A stretch of 64,000 nucleotides of DNA, taken from contig JAACJP010000001.1 in NCBI GenBank assembly GCA_013368375.1, positions 806,001 to 870,000 on the forward strand, in the 5' to 3' direction. The translations under genes were made by a program, and so were the position numbers. The stretch is from Tricholomella constricta. Taxonomy: Eukaryota; Basidiomycota; Agaricomycetes; Agaricales; Lyophyllaceae. Positions within the stretch are counted from its first letter, which is position 1. The number at the start of each line of letters is the position of its first letter. Positions 10,501-19,816 of this stretch are shown here, one piece after another. The notes under the pieces were generated by a model. The model was not told the origin of the DNA. It saw nothing but the letters and a program-made list of their open reading frames with translations, and did no database searches.

Positions 10501-11658
10501 ATGGTCCCATTGCTTGCGCTCTGGAAGCTCATCGAATGCGACTTTGGAGAAGACATCTTCAAAGTCGTGGAGGTGGGTCGGTACTGCATCGCGGAAAGTT
10601 CTGGGCACGGAGTTAGCAGCGTGCGCTTCCGCAAGTCGCTGCGATGTCGTTTGGCTGGCCCGAATATGTTCGGCGGTCGGAGTCGGATGGATCGCGGTCG
10701 CGAAGATGCGATCGCCACTCAGGAAGGTTTCCACCAGGAAGTCGTCAGACTCTGGGTCAGGTTCCTCCAGGATCGGGGTGTAGGGGAGGAACTCCTCCTC
10801 ATCAGAGTCGTCCTCAACATACGGGTTGGTCGGGGCTCGCAGGTCGGGCTCAGTCATCGGTATACCGTCGGCTCGACAGGCGCGGATCGCTGCGCGCACT
10901 TTGGTGCATGCGCGCCGATCGGCTTTGACCTCGTCCTTGCAGGTGCCGCACTGCGTCGGACAGCGACTCATCTTCACCTCCTTGGTCTCCCAGTCGATCT
11001 CGGGGTTATGGTTTTTAAGCCAGTTGAACCCGAGGATCATGTCTTGCTTGCCTAACTGGGTGACCCCGAAGACGGCTCGTTCGGTATGACCGTTGTATCG
11101 CAAGACAGCTTCTACGATGCAAGAGACCGAACCGCCTTCGTTGAGAGTGCCGTCCACATTGTAAACCGGGGATGGCCGACTAAGCACCTTGGTCGTGAGC
11201 TTGTGTTTCTCGACGAAAGCGACATTGAGAAAACTGCCGGTCGCTCCGCTGTCCACTAGGGCAGTGACGGCATGCGACTCCTGGGTGTCGGTGGTCTCCA
11301 GTTCGACGTTGAGCCACAGGGATCTGGGGCAGGGGGAGGCAGCGGCGATGAAGCGACTAGGGAGTCGCTTTTCCCAGCGGGGTAGGCCACGACGCGACGG
11401 GGCGATCGGCTTTGCGACTGCGATCGGTGTCGTCGGGTCGGAGGGGTTTTGTACGTCTTTGTCGGTCGGTTCACTCGTCGGAATAGCAGCAATATTAGGT
11501 GTATTGGCGTATTCTACGGATAAAGGAGCGAACCGATTACGACTAGACAACGGGGGCGTACGTTCCACCCGTTGTGTAATTAAAAACCCTCCTCGGCGTC
11601 GGAGGTGGTGTGTCGGCCGACGATGGAGTCGGGTCGGCGGGGACTGCGTCCTTGCGAG
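7549..11658 (-). CDS. Gypsy-1 Pol polyprotein (PR-RT-RNaseH-IN-chromodomain)
   Basis: The frame is open from about 11658, is in the +1 frame relative to gag, and has no ATG near its start (first alternative start is a GTG at 11568), so it is probably made by ribosomal frameshifting. Numbering from 11568, it shows a retropepsin (ALVDSGATGSF at about 104-113), a reverse transcriptase with VYLDDILIY at about 515-523, RNase H (IEADSSDFATG at about 662; EIWTDHKNL), an HHCC integrase zinc domain (HHDSKVAGHPG ... CDMC at about 890), the DDE core (SVDFITELP, VSDRGPQF, DGQTERVNQELE) and a chromodomain (YKVLWKGYGYEEASWEP at about 1280). It reverse-transcribes and integrates the element. The chromodomain probably guides integration to modified chromatin. 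The stop codon sits directly against the 3' LTR. Confidence 0.93.
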   Translation of the reverse strand, partial: LARTQSPPTRLHRRPTHHLRRRGGFLITQRVERTPPLSSRNRFAPLSVEYANTPNIAAIPTSEPTDKDVQNPSDPTTPIAVAKPIAPSRRGLPRWEKRLPSRFIAAASPCPRSLWLNVELETTDTQESHAVTALVDSGATGSFLNVAFVEKHKLTTKVLSRPSPVYNVDGTLNEGGSVSCIVEAVLRYNGHTERAVFGVTQLGKQDMILGFNWLKNHNPEIDWETKEVKMSRCPTQCGTCKDEVKADRRACTKVRAAIRACRADGIPMTEPDLRAPTNPYVEDDSDEEEFLPYTPILEEPDPESDDFLVETFLSGDRIFATAIHPTPTAEHIRASQTTSQRLAEAHAANSVPRTFRDAVPTHLHDFEDVFSKVAFDELPERKQWDHAIELEPGASPTGTKVYPLSPAEQVELDAFLKENLETGRIRPSKSPMASPVFFIKKKDGSLRLVQDYRTLNALTVKNRYPLPLISELVNNLRGARYFTKLDVRWGYNNVRIKESDEWKAAFRTNRGLFEPLVMFFGLTNSPATFQTMMNDIFRDLIAEGVVCVYLDDILIYRKTLEEHRWVTRLVLDRLREHQLFLKPEKCEFEQTKIEYLGLIISQGQAEMDPVKVAGVLEWPAPKNKKEVQAFLGFTNFYRRFIQDFSHHARPLFDLTGKDVAWQWGESEQSAFALLKSAITSGPVLMFPDDDRPYRIEADSSDFATGAVLSQESPSDGKWHPVAFYSKSLNAVERNYEIHDKEMLAIIRSLEEWRHFVEGAKHKVEIWTDHKNLEYFLTAKKLNRRQARWSLYLANFDFALHHRPGRSMGKPDALSRRPDHGDGSADNANIVLLKPEFFAVRATEGLALVGEEDDVLKAIRKGNRDGAQEDAVAKAAQLVKASKIAGRSLRFGEWGEEGGLLTFRGRIYVPNVPDLRRRIVEQHHDSKVAGHPGRWKTLELVSRNYWWPQMSRFIGSYTSTCDMCLRTKPRRQLPVGQLQPLPIPEGRWNVVSVDFITELPESNGHDAIMNVVDSVGKRAHFIASHTTCSALGAANLYRCHVWKLHGLPDAFVSDRGPQFVAEFTRELYRLLGIKLSASTAYHPQTDGQTERVNQELEQFLRVFCNERQNDWEDLLPDAEFSYNNHVHSATQQTPFLLDTGRHPRMGFEPRRGASKNESADEFVERMKEAQEEAKAALSKAKDDMERYYNQRHALTPDYQPGDKVYLDATDISTTRPSKKLSHRYLGPFVVQRRVGPLAYRLLLPQSMKRIHPVFHVVKLIPAVADPIEGRRSDPPPPPDIIDDEPHYEVEKILDSRTFRKKLQYKVLWKGYGYEEASWEPRENVAAPDLVRKFHRDNPDTARHIRGIFTLSPAVFATAAPHRVVAIQKGG

Positions 11659-12799
11659 CTAGACGTTCCATGATAAGCGCCTCCAGCTCATCATCGAGCA
11701 TGTGGCGCACGTCCCAGCGCAAAGGGCAGTCACGAGAGTAGTGACCCTTTTTCTTGCACCGAAAACAGTGGTCGTCGGCAGGCGCGACTCGATCGCGCAT
11801 CCGATCTACGTCCATTGGGATGCCCTGGGGGATCGGCCTGGGGGCTGGTGCGGCAGGAGCGCGGGGGGCGGGGGGAGCGGGAGTGGGAGCGGGAGCGGGA
11901 GCGGGGGCAGTAGCGAACGCCCATCGTGCAGCTGCGGTGGTGGGCGGGCGGCTGTCGGGCGCCTTTGTCGGGACCATCCGACGGTGGAAGTCGTCCTCCG
12001 ACCTCATGATGAAATCTTGAGAACGAGCGATCCTCAGCCACTCCTCAATCTTCTCGTCGTGCGGGCGACCCGTGGTGATGCTTCCGAGTCGCCTCGAGAG
12101 CTTCAGGTCCATTCCCCGACGGAATTTGAGGACCAGGTGACGCCCATCTGGGTAGCCCGCCTTGACCCACAGGGATCGGAACGAGTCGATGTACTCGTCG
12201 ATCGATCGACCGTTCTGGAAGTACGCCGTCGACTCCAGGATGAGCGCGGCATCGGCGACCTCGTCGAAGAGGAAGAACTCGCCACGGAAGGTGTCTTCGA
12301 AGTCCTTCCAGGCGGGAAAGACGTCTTTGGCGGTTCCGAACTGGAACACCCGACTGACGAAGTCGGCAGCTCGCCCGTGCTGCATGTACGACAGCACCCA
12401 TACTATTCGGGCGTGGTCGTCGGCGAAACTTCCCCCGCACAAGGAGAAGTAGAGCTTGCAGGCGTTCAAGAACGCGCGACCGCCCGATCGGGCGCCGTCG
12501 TAAATGGGAGGGGGCGACGGTCGGAGGTGGTGCGATCCCGATCGCGGAGAGCCTGGCAGCGGGGTGGTCGTCTCAGGCGGCGGGGGGGTCGTGTCTGCTT
12601 CGGGAGCAGCGGGGGTGGGATTGGGGGGTGTCCCCGACATGAATTTTTCGAAAAGAGCGGAGAGGCGGTCCATAGAGGCCGAGTTGGAGGTATTGGAGGC
12701 AGAGAGAGCCGAAATTGTGGCTTCCATATTCGCCAACCGCTCCTCCGTCGTGAGGAAGGGAGAGAACGGTCGCTGCGACATGTCACCAAATTCGGACAT
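11543..12799 (-). CDS. Gypsy-1 Gag (418 aa)
   Basis: The ATG at 12799 opens a 418-residue ORF. It has an N-terminal coiled-coil-like segment (MEATISALSASNT), a Pro-rich linker, a capsid-type retrotrans-gag domain (about 105-265; YDGARSGGRAFLNACKLYF, WKDFEDTFRGEF), a long Ala/Pro repeat, and a CCHC zinc knuckle CFRCKKKGHYSRDC at about 350. It would form the virus-like particle and bind RNA. The TAG at 11545-11543 lies inside the 116-nt overlap with the +1 pol frame. The Ala/Pro linker is a simple repeat and its length is likely to vary between copies. Confidence 0.92.
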   Translation of the reverse strand: MSEFGDMSQRPFSPFLTTEERLANMEATISALSASNTSNSASMDRLSALFEKFMSGTPPNPTPAAPEADTTPPPPETTTPLPGSPRSGSHHLRPSPPPIYDGARSGGRAFLNACKLYFSLCGGSFADDHARIVWVLSYMQHGRAADFVSRVFQFGTAKDVFPAWKDFEDTFRGEFFLFDEVADAALILESTAYFQNGRSIDEYIDSFRSLWVKAGYPDGRHLVLKFRRGMDLKLSRRLGSITTGRPHDEKIEEWLRIARSQDFIMRSEDDFHRRMVPTKAPDSRPPTTAAARWAFATAPAPAPAPTPAPPAPRAPAAPAPRPIPQGIPMDVDRMRDRVAPADDHCFRCKKKGHYSRDCPLRWDVRHMLDDELEALIMERLARKDAVPADPTPSSADTPPPTPRRVFNYTTGGTYAPVV

Positions 12800-12912
12800 C
12801 TTGAAACGGGACTGGGCAGGCGATCGGAGCGAGCGCGCGTTGGACGGTCGCGTGTAGCAGACGCGTGTTTCGGCGCGGAAGCGGATCGGTCGGCTTCGTC
12901 GGGTTTCTAGAG

Positions 12913-12924
12913 TTACTCTATTCT
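12913..12924 (-). promoter_or_regulatory. Gypsy-1 primer-binding site, self-priming type
   Basis: Two nucleotides inside the 5' LTR, the element strand reads AGAATAGAGTAA. It is the exact 12-nt complement of a sequence within the same LTR just downstream of its TATA box. No TGG-type tRNA primer site is present here. Confidence 0.6.
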
Positions 12925-12926
12925 GC

Positions 12927-13416
12927 TGTTAGGGCGACCTCAGCGCAGAGCTTAGTCATGCTGGCAGAGGGGAATCCAATGTTATATTATGTACGGTAGA
13001 GAGAGCGTAAGTAGACCTACCTGGCAGAGGGGAATCCAATGAGAATAGAGTAAAGGATTCCCCCATGTCAGGAGGATGACTATATACGAGTAAGATACGT
13101 GAGGGCCGGCTCTCTGGGGTGTATGGTACGTAAATGATAACGGATGAGCAGCGGCGCGTGTATGTACACGTTCCCGACGCTGTCCGATCCTCGTGGCTCA
13201 GGGTGCGGGCACGAGGTCGGGCGACCGACATCGGGATGTCGGACGTCGGGGTCGGGCGCGCGCTGGAAGGGGAGGTAGGGACAGGGATGTATAAGTATGT
13301 ACACCGACGCTTGGGTCGGAGCGTCGGGGTCGGGGGCGCGATCGGTCGGGAGCGATCACACGTGTCGGGGGACAGTCGGTGAGCGTCGGAGGGCGTGAAC
13401 GGGCGTTCCCCTAACA
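12927..13416 (-). repeat. Gypsy-1 5' LTR (490 bp)
   Basis: Read on the minus strand, this LTR drives the element. It contains a TATA box (CGTATATAG) and, about 30 nt further on, the likely transcript start. It is 490 bp like its partner. Confidence 0.95.
13042..13087 (-). promoter_or_regulatory. Gypsy-1 LTR core promoter and self-primer
   Basis: The TATA box (TATATAG on the minus strand, 13087-13080) lies about 31 nt upstream of TTACTCTATTCT (13053-13042). That is where transcription should begin, and this 12-mer is complementary to the primer-binding site at 12924-12913. Confidence 0.6.
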
Positions 13417-15270
13417 AATCTCGTCTCTCGTTTCTCGAGAGTCAATCTCAATCTCAATCTCGTCTCTCGTTTCTCGAGAGTCAATCTCAATCTCATTCTC
13501 GTCTCTCGTATCTCGAGAGTCAATCTCAATCTCAATCTCGTCTCTCGTATCTCGAGAGTCAATCTCAATCTCAATCTCGTCTCTCGTCTCTCGAGAGTCA
13601 TCATCTATCGAGGGGCAATCTTTCCTCTCGTTTCTCGAGAGTCAAAATCTCTTCTCTCGTCTCTCGAGAGTCAATCTCTTCTCTCGTCTCTCGAGAGGCA
13701 TTCTCTCGTCTCCTCGAGAGTCAAAATCTCTACTCTCGTCTCTCCGAGAGTCAAAATCTCTTCTCTCGTCTCTCGAGAGGCATTCTCCCGTCCCTTGCGA
13801 TGTCGAGTCGCCTCATCTCTACACTCATCATATCAACAATCTTCACCTTTATGCATTTCACCTACCTCTACTATCTTTGCAGAGCTTTTTGCCAGATTCT
13901 TTTCTCTGGAGTTCTCTTCTCTCGGGCTCATTTTATCTTCTCTCACGTTATAGGATTGCCTCATCTCGACGTTCATCCTTCTCTTCTCTCACAAATTTTA
14001 TCATCTTCTCTTGAAAGTCACCCTCTCGTCTCTCGCCCCTCTCGTCTCTCGCCCCTCTCGTCTCTCGCAACGTTGAGTTGTCTTATTTCCATATTCATTG
14101 TATCAGCAATCCTCTCTTATCTTGAAAGTCATCCTCACGACGACGAGACGACGACGAGATGAGGCTATCCTCTTCTCTCGAAACTCGTCCTCTCGTTTCT
14201 TGTAAAACACCCTTTCGCCTCTCACAACTCACCCTCTCGTCTCTCACGACGACGAGATGAGTCTATTCTCTTCTCTCGAATGTCATCCTCTCGTTTCTTG
14301 CATCATACAAAGTTTTATTCTCTTCTCTCGAAAGGCACCCTCTCATCCTCGCAATCTTGAGTTGTCTCATCTCTTATGCACTTACAATAACGTATGTGCA
14401 AGTTGCGATGGGTCAGACGTGGATTTATAATCCCCTCGAGGACCCATCTCATCCAAATTTTATTCTCTCCTCTCGATAGTCATCCTTTCACCTCTCACGT
14501 CTCATCTCTATATTCATCATATCGACAATCCTCTCTTCTCTTAAGTCACCCTCTTGTCTCTCACGACGACGAGACGAGTCTATTCTCTTCTCTCGAAAGT
14601 CACCCTCTCATCTCTTGCAACATACAAATTTTATTCTCCTCTCTCGAAAGTCACCCTCTCATCCTCGCAACGTTGAGTCGTCTCATTATGCACTTACAAT
14701 AACATATGCGCAAGTTGCAATGGGTCAGACGTGGATTTATAATTCCCTCGAGGACCTATCTCATCTCTCGTTCTCCTCTCGAGAACTCATCATCTCGTCT
14801 TTTGAGCGCGATCATTGAGAGCACTCATCTCGACTCTCTCGAGAATTCATAATCTTGTCTCTCATAACCTCGTCTCTCGAGAGAGAACTCATCTCATCTC
14901 TCGGTTTTCTCTCGAGAACTCATCTTCTGTTCTCTCTCGAGATGTCATCTCATCTCTCAGTTTTCTCTCGAGACGTGGTATCATCTCTCAATTCTCATCT
15001 CATTTCTCAGTTCTCCCTCGAGAACTCATCTCTTGTCTCTCGAGAGTACTCATCTCGTAAACTCACCCTCTTCCAAGCCATCTTTCGAGAACTCATCCTC
15101 TTCCTCTTGTTTCTCAATGGGCTCCTTTAAGAGCCCATCCTCTCCTCTCCAGAACTCATCCTCTTGTCCCATCTTCTCTATCCTCTTCTCTCCACCCTCT
15201 CGTCTCATCTCATCTGTCGGAAGCTCGTCCTCTCGTCTTTCGAGGGCTCCTCCTCTCGTCTCTCGACATC
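13417..15270 (+). repeat. CTCTCGAGAGTC minisatellite, right block, grading into diverged repeats
   Basis: The right half of the minisatellite starts at the Gypsy-1 target duplication. It becomes more diverged to the right, with CTCTCGAAAGTC and CTCGAGAACTCATC variants. A roughly 300-bp unit is duplicated within it: the words CACTTACAATAAC ... GGGTCAGACGTGG occur at about 14379 and 14692. All ORFs here are low-complexity products of the repeat. Confidence 0.85.
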
Positions 15271-16381
15271 ACACCCAATTCATCAATGCAGCAATTCAAC
15301 TGATGCAATATTTCTATCCACCCTCAACTTCTCCATATTTCTGCGGCACGACAGCACCGCCCACTTTGACCTGAACATGTTCAACGACGGTCTTGAGCTC
15401 ATAGAGCACATTACCTAGCGTACAATTCATCTATGCAGCAATTCAACTGATGCCATGTTTCACCTTTTGTTACCTTGCATCGCCTGGCAACTCTTACTAC
15501 TTCCTGCCAACAACCTCCATGCTATCTCCCCTACACGACTGAGCCGTCTTCTCTGCTCGCTAAATTCCAGTGATTCAATCAGCGATGCTCGGCTCTCCTA
15601 TGCGGCTCCACCATTGGTGCAGGCCCCGTTTCCAGATGCCTCACCCATTTCTCCCGGTGCCGCCTCTCTCCCGGTCGCTTCTAACCTGGGCCGCCCTGCG
15701 CGACGCCTTTGCCCATTCTCATGGAAGCACTTCCAGACGCCTCACCCATTTCTCCCGGTGCCACCTCTCTCCCGGTCGCTTCTAACCTGGGCCGCCCTGC
15801 GCGATGCCTTTGCCCATTCTCATGGAAGCACACATTCCCTCCATGCGAACGAGTCGCCCCAGTCATTACACGCAGCCACTGCCTTCTACTACTCCATCGC
15901 CCTCCACGCAAAGCTTCGGCGAATCTACTGTCCGCCCTTCGACTCCTTTGCACCAGCCATATCCCACTTTCCATACACAGAGCATCGTTTTCTCTTCGCG
16001 TCGGACAATTTTGAGATCACCTACCCTGGCTCCGACGAGATACCCTCTTATCTGCAGCAAGCGTCACTTTGCGACGGACAATTTTGAGCTCACCTACCTG
16101 GCTCCGACGAGATATCCTCTTCAACAGCAGCAAGCATCACCTTGCGACGGACAATTTTGAGCTCATCTACCTGGCTGCGATGACATATTCTCTTCGACAG
16201 TGCCTTATCTGCAGCAAGGGTCACTCTTTTCGCGACCATCGATTGGATTCCCTCTCTCCCAAAAATCCATACCCGCTTTTGCACCAATGCCTCGGCTGCG
16301 CCAATTTAATCCATATTATCTCTTGTCACATGCCTCCATTGGGGAAGCGCGTTCACCCGATGGTAGAGCCATGCTCCATTT
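15271..16381 (+). repeat. Non-coding stretch with several tandem repeats
   Basis: No gene is visible. There is a CAATTCATC..GCAGCAATTCAACTGATGC word at about 15279 and again at about 15425, a 101-bp unit present twice (about 15631-15832, CTCACCCATTTCTCCCGGTGCC), and a 73-bp unit present three times (about 16003-16222, GACAATTTTGAG). Confidence 0.7.
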
Positions 16382-16597
16382 GGGTAGTCATGGCCTCACT
16401 CGCCCGGCCCATTTTCCCGGTTCGAAACGGGGCCCAAAACCTGCACCAGGTTCGACGGCCCGGGCCGCGATGCCCTTTGTACAGAGGTTCGATACTCCGG
16501 GCCTCTCGCCAAACAACAACTCACTCTTTCTTAATACTCTATTTCTTCTATTATTTATTCTCTCTTTGAAGTAATTTACGAGAGCGTTAGCCTTATT
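16382..16597 (+). repeat. 216-bp direct repeat, right end of the decayed element (copy at 16794-17009)
   Basis: From GGGTAGTCATGGCC to GTTAGCCTTATT this is repeated at 16794-17009 with only a few substitutions. It contains three tRNA-B-box-like words (GGTTCGAAAC, GGTTCGACGG, GGTTCGATAC) within about 100 bp. Confidence 0.8.
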
Positions 16598-17009
16598 GAC
16601 AGCTAAGGCTACGTGAGCTTGTGAACGGCTAGCCTAAGCATAGATAAGGCTTGCGCGCCTCACGAAATTCATTAGTCACCACGCGTGCTCACGAGTTTCC
16701 TTTTGTGGGGCTCACTGGCAGCGTGGTGAGACATTCTTTCTCTCCTTCGCGCAAATTTGCTCACCCACCATCCCTCCCTTAGACTTTCACAGGGGGTAGT
16801 CGTGGCCTCACTCGCCCGGCCCATTTTCCCGGTTCGAAACGGGGCCCAAAACCTGCACCAGGTTCGACGGCCCAGGCCGCGACGCCCTTTATACAGAGGT
16901 TCGATACTCCGGGCCTCTCGCCAAACAACAACTCACTCTTTCTTAATACTCTATTTCTTCTATTATTTATTCTCTCTTTGAAGTAATTTACGAGAGCGTT
17001 AGCCTTATT
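16597..17009 (+). mobile_element. 413-bp short element made of both ends of the neighbouring unit
   Basis: This unit joins the 167-bp left segment (also 5810-5976), about 30 bp of other sequence and the 216-bp right segment (also 16382-16597). It sits head-to-tail against the longer unit with no spacer. It may be a solo LTR-like or internally deleted non-autonomous copy. The element class is not clear. The outer ends share a weak inverted TAAGGCTA word. Confidence 0.6.
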
Positions 17010-18299
17010 CCACGACGTGGGAACGAGAATTTAAACACGGGATCAAATTCTGTTTATTTTGTGTTGGGTTCAGCTGGTCCCCAGAACGGATCAGAAATTG
17101 GGACATCCTGGAGCCACGTCCATGTGTAGACACGTATTTCGTCATGCTGGATTTTGTGTAGATGACCTTCTATATCTCATATGTACAAAACAACATGAAT
17201 CTGTCAGGAAAATTCATCTGAAATTTGTCAAACGACGGTCATAACTGGAATGTGGTTGGTCTCCTGTACTTCAGATGTGTGATTTTGTGAAGAGCACCGA
17301 GCACCCCATCTGAAGATGCCGAATTCAACAGACATTTATCATAGTGCACATGAGTAGTTGTTCAATGAATTACAAAGTGATATTGAAGTATAATGGTACA
17401 GTAGGGCAAGCTAACAATGTTGAAGTAGGTAGCGTAAGGAAGGGCAGTGCCGGTGAGGTGTCAAGATCAAAATGGGATGGAATAACATGCGATGGCGGCG
17501 GGGCTTGATTCGAGTGGGTGGGCGCACGACGGCCGTTGTTCAGGTGAGAGGGGCTTAATGAGTAAAGGTTCGAGGTTAGGCAAGCACTTGTACAACAGAT
17601 CTTATTAGTCACTCGTCTCCTGCAGTGTGCAGGGCGGATAGGGATGCGGGAGAGGGCGCGTGTACGTGAGCGGGTGGGGGGCAGTGGTGGTGCGGACAGT
17701 GTGAGTTGCGCTGCGAGTGAGTGGGTCAGATTGCGGAATTGGATGGGGAGAGAGATTCGAAAACTCACCAAGAGGCAGGAGACAAGGTGGGGATGGGAGG
17801 TGCCTTTGTTGAAGGGCGGAGGGAGGTTCACGGTCATGGGCCTTGGATGATGGAGGTGAGATAAGCGAAGCCTAGAGAGGGCTTCGTCGAGGTCACCCGA
17901 CGCACACATATTCCTTTCGAAGAGACAACAGGCAGCATTAGATATGGTGGAGGCAAAATCATGACAAACCACGCACCTTTGCCATAGTTCAAACTGAGGC
18001 CTTTTCCCAGGGCTATCTAGGGGCAAGGCAGATCACAAAACACAACAAGCGTAGGATGTTTCTGAAGGCAGTGGTGAGGGCGCAGACATTGGGCAAGCAA
18101 ATGGGTGTTCGAACGTTGAACGTGAATGCGTGAACATTGATCAAAACTGACGTGGCATGATTCAAGCGGAGTTTAAATGAACTCGGCAATTTCAAGACCT
18201 CGATTGAAATTCCCGTGTTGGCCAAACCGTCGAAACGTGTCCCACGTCAATTAAGCCCAACTTGAAAACCAATATATGCCCACTGGGTTGAATTTGTGG
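17010..18299. other. Unassigned DNA left of the KDZ insertion
   Basis: A minus-strand ORF of 218 codons (18026-17370) is open. It includes a GTGAGT donor-like site after a start at about 17837 (MTVNLPPPFNKG), so a broken or spliced host gene is possible. I recognise no domain and cannot close a convincing exon structure. Confidence 0.3.
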
Positions 18300-18306
18300 C
18301 CTTCAT
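18300..18306. other. KDZ target-site duplication, left (CCTTCAT)
   Basis: The seven bases CCTTCAT precede the left terminal inverted repeat and recur at 45565-45571 immediately after the right one. Confidence 0.85.
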
Positions 18307-18635
18307 CACTTCAGTCAACCCCCTGGAGACCCCTTATTAGGGTAGTCAGTCCCACTGTGAAAGACTACCCTAACTAGGCCCTAGACCATGGTTCGGGACC
18401 ACCCCCCCTGGGAATCCCATAATTAGGCATGGTCCTCCCACATTGGTCTTTCCCAACCATGCCCAGGGAGTGCCAAGTATTGTAATCTTGTCCAACTGTA
18501 ATGTGGGGCTGCCCAAGAAACATGGGCAAGCCCAGCATGTCACGTCACACTTATAGCCAAGACCATAGAATAAAACATGGTTCAATCAGGCACTTGGAAA
18601 GTTTCAATGAGCATCATGTCAGTTTTGTCAAGCAG
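18307..18635 (+). repeat. KDZ left terminal inverted repeat
   Basis: Matches the reverse complement of 45564-45236. It contains palindromic and TGGGCAAGCCCAGC-type words related to the subterminal arrays. Confidence 0.92.
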
Positions 18636-19059
18636 GCATAGTCCTGGACAAACAAATAAAAATTTGCATACAAAAAAGCTAAGGCTGTCTGTGGTAATCC
18701 TCTTTTGAGTGCGACATGCCTTAAACAACTGTTGATGTATTTGGAGCTATTAAGTGATTAAGACACATTCTTTAAGCTGTCGCGCCACACAGTGAGAATT
18801 TTTTCTTCATAAGCACCACAGCAATTGCATGCATTTCAAAATGTATTTCAACTACGTGTGATTATGGCACAATGTTCTGTTCAGTGCTCCATGTGATGGG
18901 TAATCAAATATTTGGTTCCATATACAATACTCAAGTTTGCAATATGTTCAGATGTGTCCAGACGAGATTGTGAGGAGATAATAAGACTACATGTTTTTTA
19001 CTCCTGATGCAAGGTATGTGCTATTCATCTAGGAAGGGGTTCATTAAAGTGTATATGTA
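18636..19059. other. KDZ left subterminal spacer, no gene seen
   Basis: AT-rich sequence between the terminal repeat and the 137-bp array. No ORF or structured element is visible. Confidence 0.5.
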
Positions 19060-19708
19060 CAGTGGTACTGGACCAGATGGGCAAGACCAATGTGTTTAAT
19101 CATCATATATGGGACTCCCATATCTCAGTATGGGCAAGACCACTACAACTGGGCAAGACCATATGTAATTTATACAGCATGCGGGATTCCCAACATGCAG
19201 TGGTACTGGACCAGATGGGCAAGACCAATGTGTTTAATTATCATATATGGGACTCCCATATCTCAGTATGGGCAAGACCACTACAACTGGGCAAGACCAT
19301 ATGTAATTTATACAGTATGCGGGATTCCCAACATCAGTGGTACTGGACCAGATGGGCAAGACCAATGTGTTTAATTATCATATATGGGACTCCCATATCT
19401 CAGTATGGGCAAGACCACTACAACTGGGCAAGACCATATGTAATTTATACAGTATGCGGGATTCCCAATATCAGTGGTACTGGACCAGATGGGCAAGACC
19501 AATGTGTTTAATTATCATATATGGGACTCCCATATCTCAGTATGGGCAAGCCCACTACAACTGGGCAAGACCATATGTAATTTATACAGCATGTGGGATT
19601 CCCAACATGCAGTGGTACTGGACCAGATGGGCAAGACCAATGTGTTTAATTATCATATATGGGACTCCCATATCTCAGTATGGGCAAGACCATATGTAAT
19701 TTATACAG
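19060..19708 (+). repeat. KDZ left subterminal tandem array (137-138-bp unit, 4 full copies plus a partial)
   Basis: Units begin at 19060, 19198, 19335, 19472 and 19610 with CAGTGGTACTGGACC. Each unit has three TGGGCAAGACCA words and a TATGGGACTCCCATA palindrome. The last unit lacks one internal copy of the motif. The motif recurs inverted in the right-hand array. ORFs in this stretch are repeat artefacts. Confidence 0.92.
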
Positions 19709-19816
19709 CACATGAGCTTCTCATATATAAGGTTACACATGGTACAGGGTATTTAGTGATTGTTAGAAATATTGAAAAAGGGGCAAACAGGCCATAAGTG
19801 TTAATTCATCTTCTAG

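Larger units (their letters stand above)
7059..13416 (-). mobile_element. Gypsy-1: apparently complete Ty3/Gypsy chromovirus, 6358 bp
   Basis: Two 490-bp LTRs (7059-7548 and 12927-13416) begin TGTTAGGG and end CCCTAACA, an 8-bp terminal inversion. They flank gag and pol on the minus strand. The target-site duplication is AATCT (7054-7058 and 13417-13421), so the element landed inside the minisatellite. The LTRs differ at only three sites, all CpG to CA, so the insertion is young. Gag has a CCHC zinc knuckle. Pol has protease, reverse transcriptase, RNase H, integrase and chromodomain in the order typical of chromoviruses. I see no internal stop in gag or pol, so it may still be active. Confidence 0.95.

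Noticed and set aside
8236..11055. Plus-strand ORFs of 184-328 codons across Gypsy-1
   Set aside because: They are antisense shadows of the high-GC pol gene with no recognisable domains or splice structure, unlike the Gypsy-2 antisense gene.
11702..12910. 402-codon plus-strand ORF opposite Gypsy-1 gag
   Set aside because: Fully antisense to gag, rich in Gly/Arg from the Ala/Pro repeat of the sense strand, and without any family features.
16382..17009. Possible tRNA genes or a SINE because of GGTTCGA B-box-like words
   Set aside because: No matching A box, acceptor stem or cloverleaf could be built; kept only as a note on the repeat.
19060..19708. CRISPR array
   Set aside because: The repeats are 137 bp, contiguous, without unique spacers, and the genome is eukaryotic.
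19062..19797. Trp/Tyr-rich repetitive ORFs
   Set aside because: Products of the 137-bp subterminal tandem array.
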